Origin: Sperchopsis tessellata
Lineage: Eukaryota > Arthropoda > Insecta > Coleoptera > Hydrophilidae
Reading direction: 5' to 3'
NCBI GenBank assembly: GCA_033557685.1
Contig: JAWQRN010000401.1
Location: forward strand, 1-30,196
Length of the DNA: 30,196 nucleotides
Of the stretch, positions 20,841-30,196 are shown piece by piece. How positions within the stretch are numbered: the stretch's first letter is position 1; each line of letters opens with the position of its first letter. A program made the position numbers and the translations under genes. The notes beneath the pieces were generated by a model. The model ran no database searches, had not been told where the DNA came from, and saw only the letters and a list, made by a program, of their open reading frames with translations.

Positions 20841-21968
20841 TATTAGGGAGATTGGAAAGTAAGGTCGTTTCTGCGTTTCTGTCAATATTTGTTTATAATT
20901 TGTCAGCTAATTGTGTATTTCAAAGCCGTGCCAAAGACATTTTAAGGTTTAAGTGACTTGTTTATTTGTAAATAATTAAATCTTAAATTTGTTTTGCAAT
21001 TTTGGGTGAAACGGCCAGCCAAATACCAGAAGAGGTACATGTCCGGCATTGTATGCTTTTTGAGTTTCATAAGGGTAGTAACGCAACAGTTGCTACCAAA
21101 AACATTTGCGATGTTTATCCAAGTGCATTAGACGTTGTAAATGCCAAAGGTGGTTTTATAAGTTCAGATCCGTTAATTTTGATCTTTCCGACTCGATCAG
21201 GAAGGCCAAAAATTTTAGACAATGACGTGTCCCGCATAATATGTCCGAAGAAAAACAAAGCTAATCGATCCACCACAAGCAACTTATTGCTTCAACGGCA
21301 CAATACAGAAGCGGTTTTTGATCGCTTAAACACTGGAGATGAAAAATGGATCCTCTATGATAATACAAAACGCAAGAGACAGCGACGGCAGTCTCCAAAT
21401 GAATCGCCACGAAAGACTGCTAAGCCAGGTTTACATCCCAAAAAGACGCTTTTGTGTGTTTAGTGGAGTATTCGAGGAAGCGTTCATTTTGAAGTAATGA
21501 AACCTGGACAAACTGTGAATGCAGACCTTTACTATGAACAATTGGATCGAGTAAACCAATATTTAATTGAAAAGTGTCCAACGATTGTTAATAAAAAAGG
21601 CGTTATTCTACAACACGGTAATGCAAGACCGGTCTGCGCAAGACGAACCCTGGAAAAAATTAAAGAATTGTGGTGGGAGGTACTGCCTCACCCACCATAC
21701 TCGTCCGACATTTCACCATTGGATTTATATTTATTCCGATCGCTACAACACTTTCTATGTGACAAAAAATTTGAAAATTTGGATGATATCCAAAATGCCA
21801 TCTCCAGATATTTTGCTAAAATCCAGTTGATTGTTATAGATCCGGCATTGAAAATTTGCACACTAGATGGCAAAAGGTTGTTGATAACGAGGGTGATAAT
21901 AGCATTGATTAAGAATAAAAACAGTGAATTTAATATAAAAAAAACGACTACTCCGGTCCACCCAATAT
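20841..21968 (+). mobile_element. Mariner element, internally deleted and inactive
   Basis: The 5' edge at TA (20841) begins TATTAGGGAGATTGGAAAGT and continues to GGTCGTTT. The 3' edge around 21942-21968, reversed, reads TATTGGGTGGACCGGAGTA followed by GTCGTTT. The two agree well at both edges of a roughly 28-bp terminal repeat with several differences in the middle. The length of about 1.13 kb is shorter than the usual 1.3 kb of mariner, which fits an internal deletion in the transposase gene. A TA dinucleotide at the 5' edge is the expected duplicated target. Confidence 0.8.
21011..21950 (+). pseudogene. Mariner transposase (DD34D) pseudogene
   Basis: Cut-and-paste transposase of the mariner family, close to the SETMAR-type group. 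In order: EVHVRHCMLFEFHKG and NATVATKNICDVY (N-terminal helix-turn-helix), RSGRPKILDNDV, ICPKKNKANRS joined abruptly to LLLQRH, then TGDEKWILYDN with the first Asp (codon 21338-21340), HPKKTLLC, and after a stop VHFEVMKPGQTVNADLYYEQ, KGVILQHGNARP, WEVLPHPPYSSDISPLDLYLF (third Asp, 21722-21724) and FRSLQHFLCDKKF. Defects: the likely start codon is ACG (21011-21013); a one-base loss near 21137 shifts the frame until about 21200; roughly 45 residues of the second DNA-binding half are deleted; TGG is TAG at 21461-21463; the second catalytic Asp is Gly (21617-21619); and the final WQKVVDNEGD block is out of frame. It cannot be active. Confidence 0.9.
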
Positions 21969-22620
21969 TATACTATTCGAATTCAATATTCGATATTTCA
22001 TTAAACCCTAGCTCTGTTAATGCTTTTCTCACAGTACATACTAAAACAGCTCGTAAAAAATGTGATTTTCAGTAGTAAAATTAATTATAATTTTAACTTT
22101 ATCTCTTACACAAACTAAAGCAGAAGGTAAGGTTTGTTGATGACCTTCACTCACTCTATCCGTTTTAATAAATGAATATTATGTTTTTGAGTTTATATGA
22201 AATATGAAGTCCACTTGTTGACCTGTCACCAACTTTTATAACTTTTGAACAGCGCTTCCTTACATTTTATTACTACTGGACACTCGTCGTCGGCTTTTCT
22301 GTGATCTATAAAATTCTGTATCCCATACATGTACATGTATACATGTGGTTATAGTATTTGACTAATCGTGTGGGATTAACGGAATTCAGAAGGCAGTTAT
22401 ATTTTAAAGTATATGCACTTTAAATGGAAATTTCAATAATTTTCGGAAAAGTTCATAAAAAATCTCGTGTAGTACAAAACTATGTTATACGAGGAACAAT
22501 CAATGTAAAAGGGTTACGTTCCAAAACCTAAAATTTGGCACACTTTTAACAGTTGAAACCGTGACGGTTTTAATATTTTGACTTTTCGTTAAAATACGCA
22601 CGCGCACAATCTCCATTGAT
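21969..22620. other. Stretch without a recognised gene
   Basis: Non-coding. It contains the perfect 16-bp palindrome ATACATGTACATGTAT (22325-22340) and the small palindrome AAACCGTGACGGTTT near 22557-22571. The segment CTCGTGTAGTACAAAAC with TTATACGAGG (about 22464-22493) may be the 3' terminal region of the adjacent Tigger-like relic. Confidence 0.4.
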
Positions 22621-22817
22621 ACAACTACATATAAGAAACGTACATTTATTCAAAATAATAACATAAATAATCTCTCACAATAATCACAGTTTTAAATAAA
22701 AAACAAATTCTTAAAATAATACAACTGCATATAAGAAACGTATAATTATTCAAAATAATAACATAATCGCTCACAATAATCACAGTTTTAAATAAAAAAA
22801 CAAATTCTTAAAATAAT
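22621..22817. repeat. Tandem duplication of a ~100-bp unit
   Basis: Unit 1 (22621-22720) and unit 2 (22721-22817) are direct copies. They share ACAACT(A/G)CATATAAGAAACG, TATTCAAAATAATAACATAA, CACAATAATCACAGTTTTAA and CAAATTCTTAAAATAAT. They differ by a few substitutions and by indels totalling three bases, so the duplication is fairly recent compared with the surrounding relics. It sits just beyond the C-terminal end of the Tigger-like pseudogene, within its 3' untranslated part. Confidence 0.9.
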
Positions 22818-22819
22818 CC

Positions 22820-24240
22820 CTTCAGGGAATCTTCTTCCTCTTCACTGTTGTTCGAACTAGGCCGTTTCCTTTGTTTATATTTTAAAGCCAGTTATCTTAC
22901 TTTATTTGACTACACTTGATAATTCTTTGTTATGTTCGTGGTAGGAAGCTAAGCAATTTTGAAGGTCCCTTCTAAATTTTGTACGGTTTTCCGCCGAAAG
23001 ATACACATTCCATTTCCAATTGTTTGGCCAAGTTTATCCCTTCCCTAATAGGTTTTAGTGTAAATTTTGGAATTTCCAAATTTTCGTCTGCGCTATTATC
23101 GTCTGAAATGATTTTGTCTCCAATTGCCATTTCAACTAAATCTGCTTCATCGACCTCTTTCTCTTGTATATCTACAGCACTCATATCATTAAAATCTTTA
23201 CCTCCTACTGATCAAGCAAGTTCTACTATCTGGCCTACTCTGACTTCTACTGGATCAACTATATTTCCTGAATGAACCTCTGGCCATATATTTTTCCAAT
23301 ATTGACGGCTTTACTTCTTTGAGCGATAAAACTGTAATTTTGATTCCATTTGAGTCCATAATTGAAAATTCTTTCCATGGTTTCATCACTTCAGTATATT
23401 CGAAATCCATTGTAACGATTTTCTGATGTAGATAGTTTTAAAAGTAGATATAATTCCTTGGTTCAGTGGTTGGATTCTGTAATTGTTTTGGGTGGTAGGA
23501 ACATTATTTCAACATTTAGATGACTTATTATTTTTTTTTTTTTTTGATGGCCTGGAGCGTTATTCAATAGTAATAAAACTTTGAAATCTAGATCTTCTGA
23601 TTTAAATAGCTTTCCACTGCTGGCTCATAACGATCTGTAAATCATTCTTTAAATAAATCGGCAGTCACCCAAGCTTTTTAATTTGCTTTCCAAATACTGG
23701 CAACGAATTTTTATCTACAGCTTTCATTACGCGAGAATTAGTAGATGAACTAGCATTGTACATACATACGTAACGTTGCACGATATTTCGACACCTTAAA
23801 ACCGGATGCACTTTTCTCTTTTTAGATGAGAATCGTTGTTTAAAACGTTCAAACGAACCATTTCTGGCCACAAAGTCAGGTTTAACAGAAGATTATCCAG
23901 TTTCTTTTAAATGGTTATAAATTTTGAGAGCCTTTTTTCGATTACATTATGCTCTAATGCAATCCGTTTATTGCTACTATTATCTATCCAAATGTTTAAT
24001 TTCTTTTCCTTTTTTTCAATTATTGGAGCTCGGGGACGAGCTGACCTATTCATGGAAACTGAAGATCCTGAGGCAATGCTAGTCCTAATTTTATGCTTTT
24101 TTTTCTTGATGGATCGAACAGTTGCTTCATTTAACTGCAAACTTTTAGAAACGGATGACATCTTTACCCCTTGTTTAAGTCGATCCAAAATTCAAAAGAA
24201 AGAAAATTTCTTTTGAGCGGTGCAGGTTTCATTTATAAAA
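22820..24240 (-). pseudogene. Tigger/pogo-like (CENP-B family) transposase pseudogene
   Basis: Minus-strand blocks in order: DRLKQGVKMSSVSKSLQLN and ATVRSIKKKKHKIRTSIASG, an N-terminal CENP-B-type helix-turn-helix (about 24188-24080); EKKEKKLNIWIDNSSNKRI, the second DNA-binding helix set (about 24020-23965); ARNGSFERFKQRF (about 23870-23830); KNSLPVFGKQIKKLG followed by WVTADLFKE (about 23715-23640); LDFKVLLLLNNAPGH (about 23590-23548), where the family has DNAPGH, so the second catalytic Asp is Asn (23562-23564); NNYRIQPLNQGIISTF; NIWPEVHSGNIVDPVE; VGGKDFNDMSAVDIQEK and a C-terminal acidic tail (about 23210-22972). The segment with the first catalytic Asp (NxDETGL) is deleted between the second and third DNA-facing blocks. 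Several frameshifts and stops are present. The element is dead. Confidence 0.88.
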
Positions 24241-24660
24241 CGTACTAATTTGATCTGGGACCTGGTTGGCAGAAGGCATAGTTTCTTTGTTTTTCAAGTG
24301 TATTTGCAAATACAACTGTATTATTATTGATATTTTAAAATAAATAATAAAATAAATGAAATAATTTAGGGCTAGAATTTAAATAAAAAAAACCAAATTA
24401 TTCTAATGAATATTACAAAAAATGTTTGATAACACATAATGAGCTAAGTAGCGAGTGAAGTACAAACTGCTGAATCACGTTAGACCTCTCGGCTCTAAAC
24501 ACAAGTTGGGACTTCCCCGAACTGTTTAGTCTTCGGCGGTAAATAGAACTCGGGACATCCCCGAACTTTTGAGTCTTCACTATACCGTGTTATATGAATT
24601 TAAGAGAGTTGGGTGCAATTCTCAGACCGTGTTATAGCGAAGTCGTGTTGTACGAGCTAT
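24241..24660. mobile_element. 5' untranslated and terminal region of the Tigger-like element, candidate
   Basis: This lies upstream of the transposase on its own strand. On the minus strand the outer part reads CTCGTACAACACG and CGCTATAACACGG (about 24655-24617), then ATATAACACGG again near 24582-24594. Such TATAACACG strings are typical of pogo/Tigger ends. The opposite candidate end at about 22464-22493 matches only loosely, so the exact boundaries are not established. Confidence 0.45.
24508..24578. repeat. Two direct 27-bp repeats near Tigger-like end
   Basis: Copy 1 (24508-24534) and copy 2 (24552-24578) both read GGGAC(T/A)TCCCCGAACT followed by TT-AGTCTTC with three differences in 27 bases. 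They lie 44 bp apart in the subterminal part of the Tigger-like relic, where transposase-binding repeats are often found. That role is inferred from position only. Confidence 0.75.
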
Positions 24661-24709
24661 ACCTTTATATCTTTAAAAGGCAAAGTTTTCGAGTTACATG
24701 AATTTTTAT

Positions 24710-24965
24710 ATTTGCGAGGGTATACTTACTTCACATAAAATTAAATATGCAAAATCCTAAAATTACACGTACCAGTTGCTACCATCGATTACTAAATTGG
24801 ACGATAATCGACTATAGAAAGAACTAGAGAATCGATGTCGAATTATAGACGGTTATTTAATCAATTTCGATTAGTCGACCGTCACCTGATCGAAATCGAT
24901 TCTCTAGTTCTTTCGATTAGTCGACTATTGACCAATTTAAAAATCGATAGTCTATTTTCTTTAAA
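24710..24965. repeat. Palindromic GTCGAC/CGATTAG dispersed repeat, copy 2
   Basis: The head ATTTGCGAGGGTATACTTAC and CCTAAAATTAC match copy 1 at 3393-3690. The palindrome here is clearer: the left arm 24783-24841 pairs with the right arm 24889-24949, both carrying AAATTGG, GAAAGAACTAGAGAATCGAT and TCGA. An inner pair, GACGGTTATTTAATC against GATTAGTCGACCGTC (about 24848-24882), makes the whole 167-bp block one nested hairpin. The 24835-25017 open frame is a by-product. Confidence 0.8.
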
Positions 24966-27900
24966 AATACTAGTATTTTCTAGTCCACATACTTTTTTTA
25001 TCTCATTCGTATCATGAGATACGATATTTCACGACCAAATAAAATGTGTCATAAATTTTAACTATTAAAAATTTATCATCAAAATTATATGTTTGAAAAA
25101 TCAAACGGTGTCGTTAAACAAGTCTGGCCCCTATTACTATAGGTATTTAATATTCCGTAAAGTCATATAACTAGCATTACACATTCGATATATCGCATCT
25201 ATATGCGACCCATCGCACCAAACACTAAAAAAAGATAAAGCACAGCAATTTCTCGTGTAATCTTTTTCTGAACTTAAGAGGAAAGACCAGCCAGCACTAC
25301 ATTCTCATACTAGTAATACTTTACCAGGCTTCCACCCATTCTATCGGAACTAGGAACGTCCCCTCCTAACATAAACATCAATATACCGCTGGTAGGGGTC
25401 TCTGAACTCGCCCTTTCACCCTATTCGACTGTTACATAAAAGGAGCAATTTAATACTAACCAAATCCGGATCAAATGTCCATTATATGTTATCGATACAC
25501 TGGCGCCACTTGCTGTGCATTCTAGCGCTCACTATTGATCCTATTTCAACAATTCCATAAACTGAAAAGTCCAAAAAAACACCTATTTGAACAATTCTAT
25601 AACTCTAAAACAAAAACGCTCGAAAACACAACTATAAGTATACTTTTAAAAACAAAGGGAATTTGAAGTAAGCTCCAACTACTAAATACTTCAGGAAACT
25701 GTGAAAGACCCTGGCAAGTTTTCATCGCTGTGCCCGTGCAAAAATTGTGCCAATTAAGCAATTCTTAAGTACACTAAAGACTTGGTTAGATGAATTTACG
25801 AGTAGCAAAGAATACTAATTTAATTTGAAGTCGCTGTTGGAATTACTTTGCTAGGAAAAACTTTTAAACGTGAAAACAAACATAGTTCGACTAGACTCAA
25901 AAAATCTGTTATCGTTTTTCACTCTATCAGCGGAAAATTTATATTCAGTTGGAACATTAAATATCTACAATAAATTACCCAGAGCATTTCTAGTAAACAA
26001 GTAGCTTACGAAAACGGTCACCGAGCGCCATTTACTCTTACAAAATCTACATCTTAGCCCACTTATTTAAAATGCCCTAAATGGTCGTTGTAAGAAACCA
26101 GAGAATATGATGTAATAATAACAAAATTGTGCAATAATATGCACATTTTTAAAAGAAACGTATGTTTACAAGTCTTTTACATCTTATTCATTTGGCAGCT
26201 TAATAAATCCTCACAGTTGTGTGCCAAATTAGTTACAATCTTCAATTTTTTCTTCGATTCTCCCGTTACATCAGAGAGGCAATTATAACCTAAAGATGTA
26301 GCTAAATCGGTCGAACATGCTGCAAGCAAATTTTACTCTTCTAGTTATCATCTGTCTCCTCCAGTCTCTGTGTTCACCCCCCTTCATTTGAGGTTGGCTT
26401 GTCTGAAATTCTTAGCGCAACACATATGTCCGTTTGGCGTTTAAATATTGCTCCAAAAATAGTGACGTAATATCAACTTATGTCGCATCATAAATCCACG
26501 CATGAATAAAAGCAATATGTAAGTTTGGCATGTTTTGTAATGAATTTATTTATTATAAATTAAAAAATGTGTTGGGGATATAGATGAATTAGAATCCTAG
26601 TTGTTGGAATGTGTACATTTGTCTGAATTAATAAAAACAATTCTGTTTATACCAATTACAAGTTAGATGCAAGAAGCAACAAAAAATTGCGCAATACAAA
26701 TGAATAATATAAAAGTATCGGGCATCGTTTTCAATGTTATGTGTTAATCCTTTCGTGTAAGGTTTTTCAAGCATGTCCGAGACGTAAGCTACTAACCAAG
26801 TTTTGAACATATATTTACATCTTCCCTAGCTTACATTTTTGAGGTTAATTACACGACAACGAAAAGGAGTTGCCACTGAAACTAAATATATTCTACAACC
26901 CTAACATATCTTTAACATAATATTTAAGAGAAGTTATAACGACTAGAAACACGATTTGCATAAGAAAATAAACAATACATACCTACAAACTTTTTGAGAA
27001 AGTCAAAATCAAAACTTTGATCACTACACTAAAATACAACATTTCAGTGACTAGAGGTTTTCGCGTAGCAACAGGCACGACCTTGAGTACAGTTTCGTAT
27101 TATTCCCACCAGGCTGCAGCACCTTCCAGTACGTCAAGGCTTGGTAGCCTTAATTTAGATCGACTCTTCCAGTTTATATCGAAGGACCTTTGAAACGTCT
27201 AATTGCTCAAGACGTATTTTTTTTAAGGAGGTGGACTTGTATTTTGAATTCGATATATTTTTTAAATAGATTTAAAATAATTCTTGTATCTAATTTAAAA
27301 GAGAAGACAAAATTATACTTGTAGCGATAATACATTATTACTACACAGGACTATTTTGTAAAAATACCTTTGTTCTATTCCTGGGTGCTTCCGGTTGCTA
27401 TGCAGTATAAGTAAACAGGGTATTTTTACTATTCGGTACTAAACAGTAATGATTCTCGTTATTTTTCTTATCAAACTTTGCTGTTACTGGTTTGATTATT
27501 ATAGAAGCAGCAGCATATAAATGGAGGGGCAGAAGTAGTATCCAGTAAATAACTAATTATTGTTAAAAACTCCTTAGCAATAAATAACCAAATAGACCGT
27601 GGAAGCGAGGTATTTTTACTCGTTTTATATAAAAATGATTGTCATTCATCATCACTTTATATAAAAATAATGAAGGCGTTTAATGTTAATTAAACTCATG
27701 TGGCTCTTTTAGTGGCTGTAACGAAAGAGGCGTTCAAGAGGTGCATACATATGGGTATGCACGTCTGCACCATTATAAAAATCACACGGTCTCTCATTAG
27801 GAGTTACAGACCTGTCTCTGGTAGGTTGCTTTATGCATTTAAAAGAACACAGCCGGTATTCAAGTCTTGTTTATTTTAATGTTTCAATTGAGTAATATGT

Positions 27901-28836
27901 TTTGGGCTTATAACAGTACTGGCATTATTTGCCAATGTTGTAGATATGCATCATGAATGATCAGCGTACTAAACGATTTAATTTAAGTGTACACAGAAGA
28001 AAACTCTCTACAATTGTAATTTTGTTTTACTTTTTTGCATGTACCTGCATTATATACCAAATATTAAGTATTTGTAAGACGAAAAGGGATGATAAGAGAG
28101 TTTGTGTGTCAAATAGACGTTATGAATTATGTAAACGTTTCTTCCAATTTTGCTGGTGACATATTCGATGTAAGATCGCTCTCCTTGAAAAATGTAGCAT
28201 ACAATAGTCGACAAGAGGTGAGAACTTATTAAATCTTCTATACAATGTACACATGGAACAATGATCTTGTAAATGATAAACATGGAAGACTTCTACACTT
28301 TGCAAAGTTTTCCACTTCAATTTTCGCAGTTAATTATTTAACTTTCAGCCAGCTTCTAAGTTCCATAATATCTATTCCACATGTTTAACAAAGTCTAACG
28401 TAACTTTTCTATAGCACATAGGTTAAAGTCATCTGCAATGTTATTATCCCTTCTTGGAGGAAATGCAAGTGCATCTCTTAAGTTAAGTGAATTTCAGAGA
28501 AAGCTTTTATGCAGAACTTGAAATCTGCTTACTAACACTTGAGTTAACAAAACACGAGTTCACACTTATACAGTAGTAAAGTTATTTTCATTCTGCACTC
28601 AAGACTCGTATTTTATAGTATTATAGACGCCAAATGTTACATTCCGATAGATACATTTATTATAGCCACGACGCCAACAAATAGTATATATATAAAATAG
28701 AATGGCATTTTTCAATCTTCTTTTTGCACAATAAAACTCCCCCGCATTAGATTGCATTGTTAAGCAGTATGGGTATGGAATACTGCATTCTCCAACAAAA
28801 TATTTTTATAGTTTTGTCGCCAAAATATTTGTTGAT
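24966..28836. other. Long stretch without a recognised gene
   Basis: No convincing coding region on either strand. Small structures noticed are CGCATCTATATGCG (25187-25200), the hairpin GTGCATAC/GTATGCAC (27741-27762), and GCACCAAACACTAAAAA (25215-25231), which is the inverse of 3998-4015. The segments about 25260-25560 and 27100-27190 are less AT-rich than their surroundings but encode nothing recognised. The three overlapping frames at 27953-28320 are on opposite strands and none resembles a known protein. Confidence 0.45.
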
Positions 28837-30134
28837 CAGTGACGTAACCACAGGTTTCGCCGCTCAGGGCGGGCTCTGAGTTATCCACCCCTCTCGATAC
28901 ACATCAAGCATACTTCAAAAGTCAAAACGAATTAATAAATTAAAACACCATATTTATTTATAAGTGAAATTTTATTTCAATCAATTCTCATTTTACAATC
29001 TTATTTTCCATGCTTTTCCGTTAGGAAAGTCGTCGATGACATTGTCAAAGTCCATTTCGTTTGTTAGTTGCTGTTCTATAGATAGTATGGCAAGATTTCT
29101 TAAACGCAAGTTACTCATTGTAGATCTTAGGTAATTCTGAATCAACTATAATTTAGAAAAACTCCTCTCACAGCTAGCAACACAAATAGCAATTGTGAGG
29201 AAAATTCTGGTTAGTATAACAATATTTGGAACTGAATTCTGAAAGACTGTGTTTTTTGAGAAACTACAAAAGTTCAAGAGGACCTTTCTTACACAACTCT
29301 TCATTTTGTCCATCATACCAGCAACAGAAATAAAGTCTTTTTCTCTCAATGAGGAACTTATTAATGTCATCGTAATCATGATTTAGTTGACATTAGTATT
29401 TATCATTTAAAAGGTTCAATGGATCTAGGAAGGCATATTTTTCGGCAAGAACATGAAGCTGTTGAACTCTAGTAGTGATTTCTAAGATCACTTTGTCCAG
29501 TGAAGAAAACATTTCTCTCCTCAACTCAGTTTCGTATGACGATTCAGCATCTTGCGATTCCACCTTTGGCGTAGGCCATTGAATTAGTCCCTATTTTTAA
29601 TTAGGAATAACAATAGTGGCGCAACAAGTCGCACGCGGGCATCTGAGCTGGTAACTCTATTTTCTTGGTCATCAGTTAAACGTTCTATAGCACTTAACAG
29701 CATATTCCCGTGTACTTCACCGAGTATCCATCACACGCTTGACACTTTGACCAGTGACTGCAGTCAGAACATCCTTGCGATGGTCCGAGGATGGAAAAAA
29801 CTTAAACAAACGCTCCACAGTTCCAAAATAGGTACCAGAATCCTCAGCAACAGAAGCTTCATATACACCCGCCAAATTCAGGGAGTGATTTGTACATTCC
29901 ACAATTCTGCTTTTGGATTAATGTTCTTGATATGTCTCTGAACGCCACTATGTTGACCAGGTATCATAGCAGCATTATCATAGGCTTGTCTTCTACAGTT
30001 TTGAATATTAATTCCGTTATTTTCTAATTTTTGCAAAATCATAGTTGAAATATTCTCGGCGGTTTTACCGTTTGTTCTAATGAAATTAATAAATTATTCA
30101 AAAAATAATATAAGAAATTGTCCAAGGAAACACC

Positions 30135-30136
<2 letters not shown>
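28837..30136 (-). pseudogene. hAT-family transposase relic (DUF4371/ZMYM1-like type)
   Basis: Minus-strand blocks in order: CRRQAYDNAAMIPGQHSG with VQRHIKNINP (about 29997-29925, the region of a catalytic Asp in hAT enzymes), VECTNHSLNLAG (about 29905-29870), a decayed middle with RVQQLHVLAEKYAFLDPLN (about 29475-29415), VPNIVILTRIFLTIAICVAS and CERSFSKL (about 29240-29146), then after a single TAG stop LIQNYLRSTMSNLRLRNLAI and IEQQLTNE, ending at TAA 28993-28995. The last part is the hAT dimerisation domain. A candidate 3' terminal repeat, CAGTGACGTAACCACAGG (28837-28854), resembles the CAGTGGCG-type ends of this family. The N-terminal side is cut off by the (TA)n tract and the window edge. 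Frames are broken in the middle, so it is probably inactive. Confidence 0.85.

Positions 30137-30196
<60 letters not shown>
30137..30196. repeat. (TA)n microsatellite at window edge
   Basis: Uninterrupted TA repeats run for about 55 bp and end in TAATAT at the window edge. The true length beyond the window is unknown, and such tracts are prone to assembly error. Confidence 0.95.

Noticed and set aside
22979..23275. Plus-strand serine-rich 98-codon frame as a gene
   Set aside because: It is the antisense shadow of the Tigger-like C-terminal region, whose VGGKDFNDM and VDIQEK blocks are recognisable on the minus strand.
27510..27540. TATAAATG followed by a GC-rich stretch as a promoter
   Set aside because: TATA-like strings are everywhere in this AT-rich DNA and no gene follows.
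28050..28320. Minus-strand frames with Cys-rich HCSMCTLYRRF peptide as a zinc-binding protein
   Set aside because: The frames overlap each other and a plus-strand frame, are short, and match no zinc-finger spacing that I recognise.

Overview
The window looks like arthropod, most likely insect, nuclear DNA. It is strongly AT-rich, has long runs with no coding potential, no operon-like gene packing, and is full of decayed transposable elements of families common in insects: mariner, Tigger/pogo, hAT, RTE-like and CR1/Jockey-like LINEs, and possible Penelope-like ends. I found no intact host gene, no rRNA or tRNA gene and no CRISPR array. Nearly every open frame that can be identified is a piece of a transposon protein carrying stops, frameshifts or lost catalytic residues.

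Layout. 1-1950: mostly unassigned, with one short inverted-repeat element (482-654). 2030-3345 (minus): endonuclease half of an RTE-like LINE. 3393-3690: first copy of a palindromic GTCGAC/CGATTAG repeat. 5541-5706: another short inverted-repeat element. 7440-8950 (minus): mariner-like transposase relic, split by a 680-bp non-autonomous hAT element (8201-8880). 10195-10500: possible Penelope-like end fragment. 12450-13150 (minus): CR1/Jockey-like reverse transcriptase relic with its 3' tail. 15390-15698: long near-perfect inverted repeat. 15843-16433 (minus): two open frames that I cannot assign to any family, separated by a possible small intron. 17075-17395: nested foldback structure. 18200-20400 (minus): longer CR1/Jockey-like relic. 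20841-21968 (plus): nearly complete but dead mariner with both candidate ends. 22621-22817: tandem duplication. 22820-24660 (minus): Tigger/pogo relic with subterminal repeats. 24710-24965: second copy of the palindromic repeat. 28837-30136 (minus): hAT relic with a candidate terminal repeat. 30137-30196: (TA)n.

Nothing here appears to work together as a pathway; the relations are those of nested and successive insertions. The most useful leads are the hAT-in-mariner nesting, the dispersed palindromic family, the two large inverted repeats sharing a hairpin followed by AAAC, and the unassigned reading frames near 16 kb. All family names come from motif recognition by eye, without a database search.
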